From: Rhizaria sp. SCN 62-66
Taxonomy: Eukaryota; Rhizaria, unplaced
NCBI GenBank assembly: GCA_001724265.1
Contig: MEDY01000045.1
Span: 1 to 64,000, forward strand
Reading direction: 5' to 3'
DNA: 64,000 nucleotides
Made by a program: the position numbers and the translations under genes. The notes below the pieces were generated by a model. The model ran no database searches. It had not been told where the DNA came from and saw only the letters and a list, made by a program, of their open reading frames with translations. Positions 54,403 through 64,000 of this stretch are shown here, piece after piece. Position 1 is the stretch's first letter. The number at the start of each line of letters is the position of its first letter.

Positions 54403-55023
54403 ATGGCCCAGGCCCGGAAGAAGATTGTGCTCAAGATCATCATTCTCGGTGATGCCGGCGTTGGCAAGACTTCCCTCATGAAGCAGTACGACAAGAAGCT
54501 TTTCTCCAACCAGTACAAGGCCACCATTGGTGCCGACACTGTCCGCAAGGAGATCACCATCGATGACAAGGCTGTTACTCTCCAGATCTGGGACACTGCT
54601 GGTCAGGAGCGTTTCCAGTCGCTCGGTATGGCCTTTTACCGTGGTGCCGACGCCTGCATGCTCGTCTACGACGTCACTGATTCGCGCTCCTTCGACTCGC
54701 TCGAGTCGTGGATGGATGAATTTATTGTCCACGCTAATCCCCGCAACCACGACTCGTTCCCCTACGTCGTCATCGGCAACAAGAGCGATCTCTCAGCGCG
54801 CCGCCAGGTCCAGAAGGCCAAGGCCGTGACCTGGTGCAAGAATAAGGGCGCTCACATCCAGCACTTCGAGGCCTCCGCCAAGGATGCCGTCAACGTCGAG
54901 GCCGCCTTCCTGGCCGTCGTGCGCCAGGCCATCGCGCAGGACGCTGCCAAGCCCGACATCGTGATTCCCGTGCTTAACGTCAAGGAGCAGCCCCAGGCCG
55001 AGGACACCGGTTGCTCGTGCTAA
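54403..55023 (+). CDS. RAB7: Rab7-like small GTPase
   Basis: 206 residues, ATG 54403 to TAA. Rab7 directs late-endosome and lysosome or vacuole traffic and fusion. All GTPase motifs are intact: P-loop GDAGVGKT (16-23), switch I NQYKATIGAD, WDTAGQERFQSLG (about 62-74), GNKSD (about 124-128) and SAK (about 156). The C-terminus CSC is a double geranylgeranylation signal. KKIVLKIIILGDAGVGKTSL and FSNQYKATIGAD are characteristic of Rab7 rather than other Rabs. The coding region has no intron, but a polypyrimidine-CAG acceptor at 54390 suggests an intron in the 5' leader. Codon use favours C- and T-ending codons and is less extreme in GC than the neighbours, consistent with high expression. Confidence 0.96.
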   Translation: MAQARKKIVLKIIILGDAGVGKTSLMKQYDKKLFSNQYKATIGADTVRKEITIDDKAVTLQIWDTAGQERFQSLGMAFYRGADACMLVYDVTDSRSFDSLESWMDEFIVHANPRNHDSFPYVVIGNKSDLSARRQVQKAKAVTWCKNKGAHIQHFEASAKDAVNVEAAFLAVVRQAIAQDAAKPDIVIPVLNVKEQPQAEDTGCSC

Positions 55024-55988
55024 GCGAGCAGTCCGTTCTCAGTGCGCTAGGTAGCGCCGCGCCCGCTGTGTACCAACACTCTACTAGCATCACGCGGGTG
55101 ATAGCTATATGGGCGACCTTGCCCGCCAACGAACGCAGCAGTGAGCGCTTGAGACGCCGTCATACTCACTGGTGACGGCTCTCGGCGACGTTCACGTTTG
55201 CGCCGCCGCTTTTCTTGCAGTTGCGGTTGTTTTTGCCGTTGATGATACGCATTTCCTGTCAGTCTTGGCATCTTTTGTCAACGAAGAACGATGCTGCATT
55301 GCACACAACAACCGCACACTCGCACACTCGCACACTCGACACCGTTGTTGGTTCCTGTACTACAGCGCAGTCGTGTAGCTCTCATATGTAAGCACTTAAT
55401 GATAAAGATTGTGAGAGAAAGAGGCATTGAATTGTCGGCAACGATGGTGGTGAGGTTAGTGACGGCGAAACGAAGGATGATTGAAGTCATAAGTTGGTTT
55501 GAAAGAAAAAAACTTCTTTATAGATCATGTCCGTAACAACAGCTGAGACTGAGCACGAGGTTGTTTGTGTTGTTCTGCAGCACGAATAATAACTCAGAAC
55601 GCGATTATTTTCAATACATATACATACCAATAGTCACCCTACACCAATTACTCCCCATATATTTCAGAATATCCAAGCTCATGCCTTCAACTCGATTTGT
55701 TCATGATTGTGACTGCTTGCATTAACAGGAAGGATATGGGGAGGACGATGCAATAAATGACAGATTAAACACAAGACACGCGACCAACCAGAACGAATGA
55801 CGAAACGAACAAAAAGGTGGGCCTCCAGTAAGGCTACACATCAAAATCTAAGTAAGCGAGGAGGGTTCGTTCAGACTTCAACACACTCTCAACACTGGTT
55901 CTGCACGCATTGGAACCACAGGCATTAATCCACGCATGATTTGAGTATTAATTAGTGAGAAACAAACAATATCTGATCAACGGATAAC
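55024..55988. other. intergenic region between convergent genes
   Basis: 965 bases between the 3' ends of Rab7 and the first GOLD-like membrane protein gene. AT-rich beyond 55380, with a short CACACTCG tandem near 55310-55335. No gene or RNA is recognised. Confidence 0.55.
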
Positions 55989-58223
55989 TTAGCTCCGGTT
56001 GTTTGACGAGAGCAGCTTCGAAGCCAGCTTGAGGTCACGCTGCTTGCGCGCGCTCTTGCCGTTGGCCCGTGTGCTGATGTCGTCTTCGTCCTCGTCATCG
56101 TCGTCATCGTTGTCGGAGCCATACTGAGCGACAGAGCTGCGGCGGCCCAGCGTCGCGTCAGTCGCCATGGCCGTGCTGTCGTTGCTGGCAGCGTTTGTGG
56201 CAGTGTTCGTGCTGGTGTTGACGCGACTGGGGGCTTGCGAGCCCGCGCCTGCCACAACCGCCGCAGTGGAGTTGGTGTCGTCGCCGCTAGGGCTGCCGCT
56301 GCCTCTGCCATTGCCACTGCCGCTCGCATTCGCGCTGGCACTGGCACTAGCACTAGCTTTGGCACTGCCTGGCGCTGTGGCCTTGCCTGTCTTCGCACGG
56401 CTCCCCTCAGTCGTCTTGTTGGTAATGCTGTTGCTGTTGCTGGGGGTGTCGTTGCCGGCGGTGCTGCGGACAGTACCGCGCGCGCCACTGCGGAACGCGG
56501 TCGCAGCGACGGCGTTCTCGACGTCTTGGCCCCCGTCCGCGTCGTTGTCGACGGCGCTGGCCACGCCGCGGTTGCTGGCTCTGATGCTCGTGTTGCGGCC
56601 GGTGATGTCGTCGTCCTCGTCGATGCCGTTGAGAATCGCGCCCCCAACGCCGTTGCCGCTGCCACTGCCGGAGTCGTTGCCGTCCTCCGGCGTCGAGGCC
56701 GTGATGACGGAGCCGAAACCGCGCGACGCAGTCTTCTCCGTGAAGGTCATAAGCCAGAGCAGACAGCCCAGCGCGGCGGCCTCAACCCCAATCAGCGAGG
56801 CGAAGCCGGGCGCCGAGGAGAGGTCCGTCCCGGCCGCGAGCGGGATCAGGCGCACCACGGTGAAGTAGACGATGAAGATGACGAAGAGCGGCGTGTAGAA
56901 CTCGACCGCGCCCACGGGCGCCTGCGCGGAGGATCCCCCCGCGCCGCCCAGCCCCACGGCCGCGGCGGAGCTGGAGATCGACTCGGAGAACCGGCGCAGG
57001 GGCCCGCCGGCAGCACGCTGCTGCTGCTGCTGCTGCTGCAGATGAGCGTGTGCCTGCGCGCCGTTGCCGAGAGCGTTGATGCTAGCGCCGGCGGGAACCG
57101 GGGAGCCGCCGACGCCGGCCGCGGCGCTGCCGTTGGCGTCGCCGGGCGCGTCGGCGAGGTCGTCGGGGAAGTCCGCCTGGAGCGCGTTGCCGCTCTGTGC
57201 GGCGTCATCGCTGGACGGCAAGAGCACGGCCTCGCGACGAGAGGTCTTGAGCTGCCACAGCGGCAGCACGGCGACGACGCAGACTGTAAGCGTAGCCGCC
57301 GTGCAGAGCGAGGACCAGGTCGCGGCGAAGGCGTCCTCGCGCGGGTAGATGGCGTGCGCTGTGGACAGAGACACGACAGAGACGAAGAGCGCGAGCAGCA
57401 GCAGCCACATGTCTTTCGGCAAGTAGGCGCGCGCGCAGGCGAGCCCGTAGGCCGAGAGCGCAACAACCGAGACGTACATGGCGATGTCAAGCACCTTGAC
57501 GGTGATGCGCAGCCCATCGTGCGGCAGGTTGCGGTCCCGGTACATGAGCGCGATGGCGTCGACGATAAGCGACACGGCCTTGCAGCCGGCGATGAGCGTA
57601 ATAGCGGCGTGCACGCGCCCCCAGGAGGGCACGAAACGGAGCAGGTAACCAATCCAGCTCCCAAAGAGCACGGCGTAGAGCACGCCAAGGGTGAGAGAGA
57701 CTGGCGGCATGTGCGACAGGTTCGCGGGCAGGTGGCTGGGCGCCCAGTTGATGATGTTAAAGGCGGTCTTTTCGCGGATCACGAACGAGATCTGCGTGTT
57801 GGGCGTGCAGTTCGACACGTAGACGTAGTAGCGACCGGCGACGGTAAAGGGCACGTGCACGCGTACACTGTCCCACTGGTAGAGCTGGCTGAACTCCTGC
57901 ACGACCATCTTGGTGTGCAGCAGAGTGCGCGCGCGGTGCAGGCAGGACTTGGCGTAGAAGGGCTCGTCTGCGGGCACGACGACGAGCGCGAGGTCGATGC
58001 GGCCCGTGGGCGCGCCCGGGTACGCGAGTTCAATGTCGGTGATCTCCACGGTGAGCGTGCCGCCCGGTGAGAAGAGGAAGTCGAGCAGAGGCGTGTTGGC
58101 GAGCTGCGAGAACACGCGCTTCTCCGTCGCGCCGGCCGCGGCGGCAGCGGTCGCGACGCCGGGGAGCAGCGCGAAAACCGCACACAGCACAAACGCAAGC
58201 AGAACAAATGGTGTGCGACACAT
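55989..58223 (-). CDS. GOLD-domain-like seven-transmembrane protein 1 (GOST-like)
   Basis: 744 residues, ATG 58223 to TAA 55989-55991. It has a signal peptide (about 1-26, CRTPFVLLAFVLCAVFALLP), then a luminal beta-rich domain of about 145 residues ending in AGRYYVYVSNCTPNTQISF. Seven hydrophobic segments follow at about 174-195, 205-226, 239-262, 272-292, 302-323, 452-475 and 485-503. A Gln/Ala-rich loop of about 125 residues separates helices five and six, and the long cytosolic tail is Ser/Asn/Asp-rich. A luminal GOLD-type domain before seven helices is the layout of the GPR107/GPR108, GPR180/TMEM145 and Wntless superfamily of Golgi and cell-surface trafficking proteins. The subfamily is not clear. 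It resembles the partial gene at 62644-64000. Confidence 0.82.
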   Translation of the reverse strand: MCRTPFVLLAFVLCAVFALLPGVATAAAAAGATEKRVFSQLANTPLLDFLFSPGGTLTVEITDIELAYPGAPTGRIDLALVVVPADEPFYAKSCLHRARTLLHTKMVVQEFSQLYQWDSVRVHVPFTVAGRYYVYVSNCTPNTQISFVIREKTAFNIINWAPSHLPANLSHMPPVSLTLGVLYAVLFGSWIGYLLRFVPSWGRVHAAITLIAGCKAVSLIVDAIALMYRDRNLPHDGLRITVKVLDIAMYVSVVALSAYGLACARAYLPKDMWLLLLALFVSVVSLSTAHAIYPREDAFAATWSSLCTAATLTVCVVAVLPLWQLKTSRREAVLLPSSDDAAQSGNALQADFPDDLADAPGDANGSAAAGVGGSPVPAGASINALGNGAQAHAHLQQQQQQQRAAGGPLRRFSESISSSAAAVGLGGAGGSSAQAPVGAVEFYTPLFVIFIVYFTVVRLIPLAAGTDLSSAPGFASLIGVEAAALGCLLWLMTFTEKTASRGFGSVITASTPEDGNDSGSGSGNGVGGAILNGIDEDDDITGRNTSIRASNRGVASAVDNDADGGQDVENAVAATAFRSGARGTVRSTAGNDTPSNSNSITNKTTEGSRAKTGKATAPGSAKASASASASANASGSGNGRGSGSPSGDDTNSTAAVVAGAGSQAPSRVNTSTNTATNAASNDSTAMATDATLGRRSSVAQYGSDNDDDDDEDEDDISTRANGKSARKQRDLKLASKLLSSNNRS

Positions 58224-58832
58224 TATTGAGAGATAACGGGACTGGTTGTTAAGACCAGGGCCGAGGAAGCAGAGCTGGTAGGACGAGTTGGGTTCCAGGT
58301 CTTAAAGATACAAGGAGAGATAGAGTCAGGTGCAGCGCGTGTGAGGCAAAGTGGGACTGTGAGAGTTCTTTTTGGAAATTTCAAAGTATGGCTCGATTGG
58401 ACTCGGGATTATGTGTGTGGGGTTGTTGACGTGAAGAGCTCCAAGAGAGCGATGTAGGAGAGACAACTGTGCCCATATCACTGCACTCCGAATGAATGGA
58501 TAAACACCACAAAATCTAACCTATATAATGTCCAATAAGAAACAACAACACCTGTTTGCGATTCTTTCATTACGTGTATATCTGGCATATTCGCCAGCCA
58601 AAGATGGGCCTGTTTGCGTCGGAGTCCGTTTGATGGGCACGCAGTGAGAAACGCAGTTTTAGGGTCAATCACGGATGTATTCTTGTCTGATTCAAATAAA
58701 AACAACGTATGCTATATAAACAGTTAATAAAATCACATTAATCACGTTTTACACGAAAAATATATTTGCTGCATCGATATATCTTTGCTGGAGCACGATA
58801 CATCAGTTGCGTAACAATCTGTTAAGTGCGCT
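58224..58832. other. intergenic region
   Basis: Gap between two minus-strand genes. It holds the promoter side of the first GOLD-like gene and the 3' end of the START gene. AT-rich in the half near 58740, with no ORF of note. Confidence 0.5.
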
Positions 58833-61557
58833 TCACAGCACCCCAGACAGCGCCCACTGCAGCGCGCTCGCCTCCCCCGCGCTCTCGCACTCAATCTTGC
58901 ACGAGACCACCCACGCCTCGTCAGAGCCCGCCTCCGCCGCAGCCCCCGGCGCCTCAGCGCGGCGCTGCAGCCGCTTCCACGTTCTGACCACGCCCTCCGC
59001 CGCCGACGACCTCCGCGCCGCCACAGCCCCCTGAGTCGCCCCACTGCCGCTGAGCGTGTGATACACGGCAGAACCGCCTACGGTGACCACGCGCACGGTC
59101 GCGGCCTTGGAGGCGTCGCCACCGCCGAGCGGCGTTCCGTCGGGGTTGAGCTCGATGTCGCCCGTGCCGCGCACCGGGGACCGCGCCCGTCCCGCGGCCG
59201 CGAGCTCGGCCAGCGCGTGCGAGGGCTGCCAGTCGCCGCGGACCGCCACGGCAACGCAGCCGCCGCCGCGCGCAGCAGGAGCATCGGGGCCACTCGCACT
59301 GAGGCTGCTGTCGCCGCCGCTTACATTCGCGTTGTCCGGAGCGGACACAACTAAAGCTGCGGGGAGAAAAATAGTCAAGTGGTGCGACAACGCGGTCGAC
59401 AGCTCCGCCGCTAGCGCTGCCAGTGGTACGGGAGGAAACGACTCGCCGCTCAGTGTTATGCCAAGGCCTAGTGGGGCATTATTATCGTCTTCCTCCGCAG
59501 CAGCCGCGCGCGCGGCGCACGGGGCGAGCCGCGCCTGCGCGCTGAGGGTGTGCGCGCGCGCCAGGAGCGCGGTGAGGGCCGGCAGCAGGTGCGCGGGCGC
59601 AAACGCCGCGCCGGCGGTGCCGACCACAAGCGCGAGGCGCGCCTTGTCAACCGTGACGGGACCGGCCCAGAGCACGTGGCCCACGCGCGCCGCCGCTCTC
59701 GCAGCAGCGTTGTTGTGATTATTGGTGACAGCGACTGTGGTGGGGGCGATGAGGGTGACGAGGTCGTGAAGCTGGACGAACTGCGACACTGCAAAGCGCG
59801 CACAGTCGCCGATCACCAGCGACGGCACCTCCTCAGCCGCCACAGGCGCTGCAGATGTTACATGCGCTGCTGGCGCTGTCACTGGAGACGGAACAGCGGA
59901 ATCCTCGTTGGAGTTTGGATCAGTCGCAGCATTGTTCGAGCTGCTCGCAGCATTGGCATTGTTGCTATTGTTGTTGTTCGCGGCGGCGGCAGCGTGATGC
60001 GTGTGCCCATCGGCGTTATACGTCCGAGAATGACCGTGTGTGTCGAGACGAGATGCAACCTCGTCGTAGAACCAACGCTTCTCGCTCACACGGCGCTCGT
60101 ACACAGAACCAACGAAGTGAGCAAGCTAAAGATACGAATCAAGCAGAACAGGATTAGAACACGAAACATGTACGTGAGATTGATTCAGCACACAACTGGT
60201 CTTACAAGTGAAACACGTTGAGCTAAAAAAACATTCGATCTATCGCGGTTTTAGCTGATCCAGCTTTTCGGCACTGACCTTGGTGCGGCACATCTCGAAG
60301 CCCATGCAGGCAAGAGAGCGCGTGACGTAGTTAACGAGCGCAACGGGCACAAACGAGAGCTGCGGGTCGACGTTGATAACGACGGAGACGACGACGCGGT
60401 GCGGGCCGGCGACGCGAACGAGCCCGCCGCAGAGCGCGGGGGCCAGACGGGTGACGCGGTACGGCGCAGGCGGGCACGGGTCGGCCGGGAACAGGGACGC
60501 AAAGGCCGGGACGGGCGCTGTGGCCGTGGCGGCGGTGTGGCCGATGATGGCGAGGCAGCCGCGGTGGAGGAGGTCGACGCCACGCGCGTGCAGCACCATG
60601 TCGCGGTCCTGCGAGTGGGAACAACAAAAAACAAGTAGACAGACACAGATTCCAAGAGTAAGCAAAAAGTATATGCAAATTTTGTGATAAAATCATAGAA
60701 ACATACAGCAAGTATATCAGTGAAAAAAAATCACATCTATCCGTTTCCTTTTTCAGCGAGATACACGTACTTCAAAGGGGAAATATAAGCCGAGCCTGAA
60801 GTATGCTAGTTGCGCAAAGACCGACAGCTGCGCAATCCTGCGTGCGTCGAGCTTGACGAACTTAATGAGCGACGGCATGAGGTCGACCTCGTTGATGAGC
60901 GCGACCATGCGCAGCACGGGGGCCGGAACGATGGCGTGCACCTTGATCGAGTGCATCCGACTCCCGGGCTCTTGGCGGTAGAGGCCGCGGATGCCGTCCT
61001 TGTTCGCAATCTAAACAAAGTTACATTACACAAGAGAAAGAGCACAATGTCATCAACTTGAGTAACTTAAAAGCGTACCCCGGAGCCAACTTATTCGTAT
61101 CTGACGTGTATCGAGTTGCGGAGAGTAAATTACGTACCTGTGTCCAGCCGTCGTCGTCAGCGATGGTGTCGAGTAAGCGGTTCAAGTCGTCCCAGTCTGT
61201 CACGATGTCGTCCAGCCACGGGTTGCGCCCAACAACAGCTGACCACTGCTCCGCAGTAACTTGTTGCTGCAGCCGCCAGCGGGCTTGATACGCGTGCTCA
61301 ATCTGTAGGGCATCGATTGAAAGCAAAGTGGGAACAACAGTTTGTGAGTGAACACGGCGCTTTCACTAAGAGATAGAGCGATTCAGATGAGGTGGGGTGA
61401 GAGTTATGATACAACTTTCGTGCTTTATAGTGCGTACCTTATCCTTACAATAGTGCGCTGCACATTCTTCAAGTAGCGCTTCGTTGGTAGCGGTCCAGGA
61501 GTCGCTCAGCTCGATGCGAGTGACTTCGATTGAAGGCACCGGCGGAGCGTCACTCAT
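58833..61557 (-). CDS. START lipid-transfer domain protein with long C-terminal region
   Basis: Five exons are inferred on the minus strand: 61557-61438, 61302-61138, 61010-60771, 60608-60279 and 60125-58833 (TGA), about 715 residues. The first four encode a START domain, a cup that carries one sterol or phospholipid: RWRLQQQVTAEQWSAVVGRN, VPAPVLRMVALINEVDLMP, YFPFEDRDMVLHARGVDLL, VVVSVVINVDPQLSFVPVAL and VNYVTRSLACMGFEMCR. The last exon gives 430 residues with no Met at all, so it cannot be a gene on its own. It is Asn/Ala-rich, then has a more ordered part ending SCKIECESAGEASALQWALS, which I do not recognise. The junction of exons four and five is uncertain: the listed GTCAGT donor is atypical here, and the alternative uses a GTACAT donor after reading TAG 60240-60242 as sense. 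Confidence 0.75.
60126..60278 (-). other. intron 4 of the START gene (model uncertain)
   Basis: Begins GTCAGTGC and ends TATCTTTAG, 153 bases, phase 0, joining CRTK to LAHFVGSVYERR. It contains the TAG at 60240-60242. The alternative is a 48-base intron 60126-60173 beginning GTACATGT, with the TAG translated. Confidence 0.45.
60609..60770 (-). other. intron 3 of the START gene
   Basis: Begins GTACGTGT and ends CACTCGCAG, 162 bases, phase 0. Splicing rebuilds YFPFEDRDMV, a typical START-domain segment. Confidence 0.88.
61011..61137 (-). other. intron 2 of the START gene
   Basis: Begins GTACGTAA and ends TTTGTTTAG, 127 bases, phase 0. It joins DDDGWTQ to IANKDGIRG. Confidence 0.88.
61303..61437 (-). 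other. intron 1 of the START gene
   Basis: Begins GTACGCAC and ends GCCCTACAG, 135 bases, phase 0. It joins HYCKDK to IEHAYQARW. Confidence 0.85.
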
Positions 61558-62643
61558 ATCTTAGTACTCGTAAAGCCGCTTGAAGTTCGAGAGCAGTATA
61601 ATGTAGAAATGCAATGTTTAATTAGTCTTGTTAGTGGTTAATGCCTGTTGACGGCTGGTGCACACGCTTGTAAGGTCCTGAAATCTAGCGACGTGCCACT
61701 TTCCCGTTGCAATTTCTCCAAACCGCGTTCGTGGTCAAATCACATTCAACTCGAACACGTTTGCATAACGATTCAGTGACGAGCCAGTTATCGTGCAGAT
61801 GTATACATGTACGTCGTTCTGTGCAATATGCGAGCATGCTGTCTGTTTAGATTTGGAGGGAAGGAGAACAATCGTGTATGGAATTACAGTGTCCTCTTCA
61901 CTGACAGAGGTTATGACAGCGTCGATTTACACACACACGCACACACGTAAAGCACGGGTACATGTTTCACCGGATTAGTGGCGACGAGAACACCTTGCAG
62001 ATAGTGTTGTGAAAGATAGTAGTGGCGGTAGTGACAGTAAACGGCTAGGAATGGTAACGTGCAACTCTGCCCTGGGAAAAAACCAGTGACAGTGACACGA
62101 AAATGATACGAAAGGATAGGCTAACAAAAAGAACTAGTAGGTTTGGTTGTGCTTACAATCGCACATACAGCGTTTTGAGAGAAAACAAAATACAAAATGA
62201 GAGTAGAAGAAAACAAACGAGTGTCGTATACACAGGGATAACAGGAGACATGCCAAAACACAATTGAGTGCGGCCGAGTCATCGAGTAGTTATGCCTCTT
62301 GGTACTATGTCGCGTAGCAATTACACATAATCTGTGCTTACAGAGCCTAATAAGACGTACAACACAAATACCAACGTACATAACCTGCAAAAAGTGTGCG
62401 ACATACCAAATACCAAGAAACAACGTGAAAACCAAACTAAAAACACATCAACCAACAAAACACGAAGACAACATGGCGGCGAAGCCTCATCGGTAAGACA
62501 TCAATACATAACACATATGTAGAACGAACACGTGGCATGACACCAAATCGCGTTTCTTAAAAAAGCTAAACGAACCCAAATAAAAAGGTCAAAGTCCAAA
62601 ATACAGGTCAATAAGATCGTAAACGTGTTCACAATGACAAACT
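61558..62643. other. intergenic region between two minus-strand genes
   Basis: AT-rich 1.1 kb. The part near 61558 should hold the START gene promoter and the part near 62643 the 3' end of the second GOLD-like gene. A short CACACACG simple repeat lies near 61930-61950. I see no ORF over about 100 codons with coding character, and no RNA gene. Confidence 0.5.
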
Positions 62644-64000
62644 TTACAGGGTGTTGATGGGAGCAAGATCCGCACCGTTCGCAGTGCTTCCGGCGACGGC
62701 GGGAGACCATAACTGGGTTTTGACGCTGCTGATGGGAACGTTGCCGCTCGGAAGGGACGACAAGCTGATCTCGTTGCCACTGTGAACAGCAGCAGCGGCA
62801 GCGGCAGCGCCGCCGTGAGCATGGCTCATCGCAACGTCGCTCATGGAGTCCGCATTACTGAGGCCGTCGCCTTCGCTGTTCCTGCCGCCGCCGCCGTTGA
62901 CCGCGAAGTCGTCGTCGTCGCCGTCGAGGGCGCTGGGCGCTGCTGGCAGCTCCCCCGCGGGCAGCCGCACGTACTTGTGCTGGCGCTGCGGACGGCCCAC
63001 AAAGCACGCCGCAGCCAGCAGCGCGACCTTGCTAGCCTCCCAGAACGCGTCCATGTAGTGCTGCGGCGTGACGGCGGCGCTGGCCTGGAGCGCGGAGTCG
63101 ACCATCATGACCGCGGCGGCGAGCGCGAGCGCGAGCACGAGCTGCAGCGCGAACTCGCGGAAGAGCGTGCGCGCGTCGACCGCGGTGCCGGCAACGGCCG
63201 CAGCCTTGGGTTGCGCGCGAGCCGCGTAGAGTGCGAGCGCGAGCATGGTCAGCGTGGAGAGCACGAGCAGTGCGCGCAGCCACGAATACCAGGCCAGCGT
63301 CGCGAGGGGCTGGTGCGCCGAGTTGAGCCAGAGGAGGCCGACGGCGGCGCCGGCGGAGGCCAGCGCGGTCTCGGCGACAACGGTCGCACGCGGCAACATG
63401 AAGTAGCGCGTGCGCTTCCAGCCCGTGTAGAGCGCGAAGACGAGCAAGAGCGCGCAGTAGGCGCGGGTGCCGGTGGCCGTGGCGACGAGGTGGGGGTTGT
63501 AGCCGACGCGGGCGGTGACGATGAGGCGCAGCGCAAATATCAAGTCGCCGAAAAGAGAGAGCGTAGTGAGCGCGACAATGGCCCAGTGCTCAGGGCCAAC
63601 GGCGGCGTAGTTACGGACGAGGAGAAACAGCCACACGAGTAAGAGTGCAAGCGTGGCGCCCATAGCGACGAAGGTGATCACGACGGATTTAATCGCGAAT
63701 GCAGACGCCATTGGAGGATTTTCCGGAGTAATCGTGTACTTGAGCGACACCGCCGTGCTTGGCTCGCAGTTGGAAAAATAGACGTAATATGTTGCAGGGT
63801 CACGCAGCGTCGTGATGTACGAGCGGTGTCCCCAAACGGTCTGCGAGGCGAGCGCGATGACGTCGTAGAGAGCGCCCTCGCGGTAGACTTCGTGCGCGCA
63901 GTGATCCGGCATAAGTTCGCCATATGCAATAACGACGCCCATGTTGAAGCGGTACTGGTCCTCGTCGTCGGGAAGCGGGGCGAAGGTGGTGAGAGAGACG
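62644..64000 (-). CDS. GOLD-domain-like seven-transmembrane protein 2 (partial, 5' end missing)
   Basis: The frame is open through the right edge of the window (VSLTTFAPLPDDEDQYRFN precedes the internal Met at 63942), so the N-terminus and any signal peptide lie outside. It ends at TAA 62644-62646. The visible luminal part ends PATYYVYFSNCEPSTAVSLK, which aligns by eye with the YYVYVSNCTPNTQISF segment of the gene at 55989-58223. Seven hydrophobic helices follow (e.g. SVVITFVAMGATLALLLVWL, WLRALLVLSTLTMLALALY, FALQLVLALALAAAVMMVD), then a cytosolic tail of about 120 Ala/Ser/Gly residues with a short Asp run. Unlike protein 1 it has no long loop between helices five and six. The two are probably old paralogues in the same trafficking superfamily. 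Confidence 0.82.
   Translation of the reverse strand, partial: VSLTTFAPLPDDEDQYRFNMGVVIAYGELMPDHCAHEVYREGALYDVIALASQTVWGHRSYITTLRDPATYYVYFSNCEPSTAVSLKYTITPENPPMASAFAIKSVVITFVAMGATLALLLVWLFLLVRNYAAVGPEHWAIVALTTLSLFGDLIFALRLIVTARVGYNPHLVATATGTRAYCALLLVFALYTGWKRTRYFMLPRATVVAETALASAGAAVGLLWLNSAHQPLATLAWYSWLRALLVLSTLTMLALALYAARAQPKAAAVAGTAVDARTLFREFALQLVLALALAAAVMMVDSALQASAAVTPQHYMDAFWEASKVALLAAACFVGRPQRQHKYVRLPAGELPAAPSALDGDDDDFAVNGGGGRNSEGDGLSNADSMSDVAMSHAHGGAAAAAAAVHSGNEISLSSLPSGNVPISSVKTQLWSPAVAGSTANGADLAPINTL

Overview
The window looks like nuclear DNA of a flagellated, free-living type of protist. Coding regions are GC-rich and gaps are AT-rich. Proteins carry long Gln, Ala, Ser and Asn tracts. 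Spliceosomal introns of about 110-190 bases interrupt several genes, and typical eukaryotic genes are present: an IFT38/CLUAP1 ciliary protein, a Rab7 GTPase, a eukaryotic-type pantothenate kinase, a DEAH-box helicase, a START protein and two GOLD-domain-like seven-helix proteins. The species cannot be named from the sequence.

The main result is that TAG appears to be a sense codon, most likely glutamine, while TAA and TGA remain stops. Four long genes each look broken by in-frame TAG codons (2087-2089, 19392-19394, 22769-22771, 28142-28144 and 29015-29017). In every case the same frame continues for hundreds of codons with the same composition or the same fold. Sixteen genes have an assignable terminal stop: eight use TAA, eight use TGA and none uses TAG. 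No long gene is interrupted by an in-frame TAA or TGA. Two of the TAGs lie inside Gln-rich tracts, which favours Gln. A sixth TAG (60240-60242) is ambiguous. A second genome-level oddity is the 5' splice site: nine of eleven inferred introns begin GTACG instead of the usual GTAAG or GTATG.

Layout: 1-561, small Gln/Ala-rich ORF with an apparent frameshift (+). 1058-8923, giant protein with a pantothenate kinase core (-). 10194-20738, 3514-residue Gln-rich protein (+). 21452-24040, His/Gln-rich protein (+). 24597-27006, LRR plus coiled-coil protein, three exons (+). 27365-29884, helical-repeat-like protein with two TAGs (-). 30893-34615, DHX33-like helicase, four exons (+). 35454-37421, C2 plus histidine-phosphatase protein, probably myristoylated (-). 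38285-40067, IFT38 with a 22-base first exon (+). 40500-41384, helical hypothetical protein (-). 41847-44018, F-box-like protein with Cys clusters (-). 45044-50699, Ser/Ala/Gln-rich protein with a Cys/His motif, two exons (+). 50700-54402, 3.7 kb of T-rich noncoding DNA. 54403-55023, Rab7 (+). 55989-58223, GOLD-like seven-helix protein (-). 58833-61557, START-domain gene, five exons (-). 62644-64000, a second GOLD-like seven-helix protein cut by the window end (-).

Many neighbours are divergent pairs sharing a roughly 0.9-1.3 kb gap (8924-10193, 29885-30892, 37422-38284, 44019-45043), which probably hold bidirectional promoters. There is no operon structure. Rab7, the two GOST-like proteins and the START protein form a loose group of membrane-traffic and lipid-handling genes, but no functional linkage can be shown from sequence alone.
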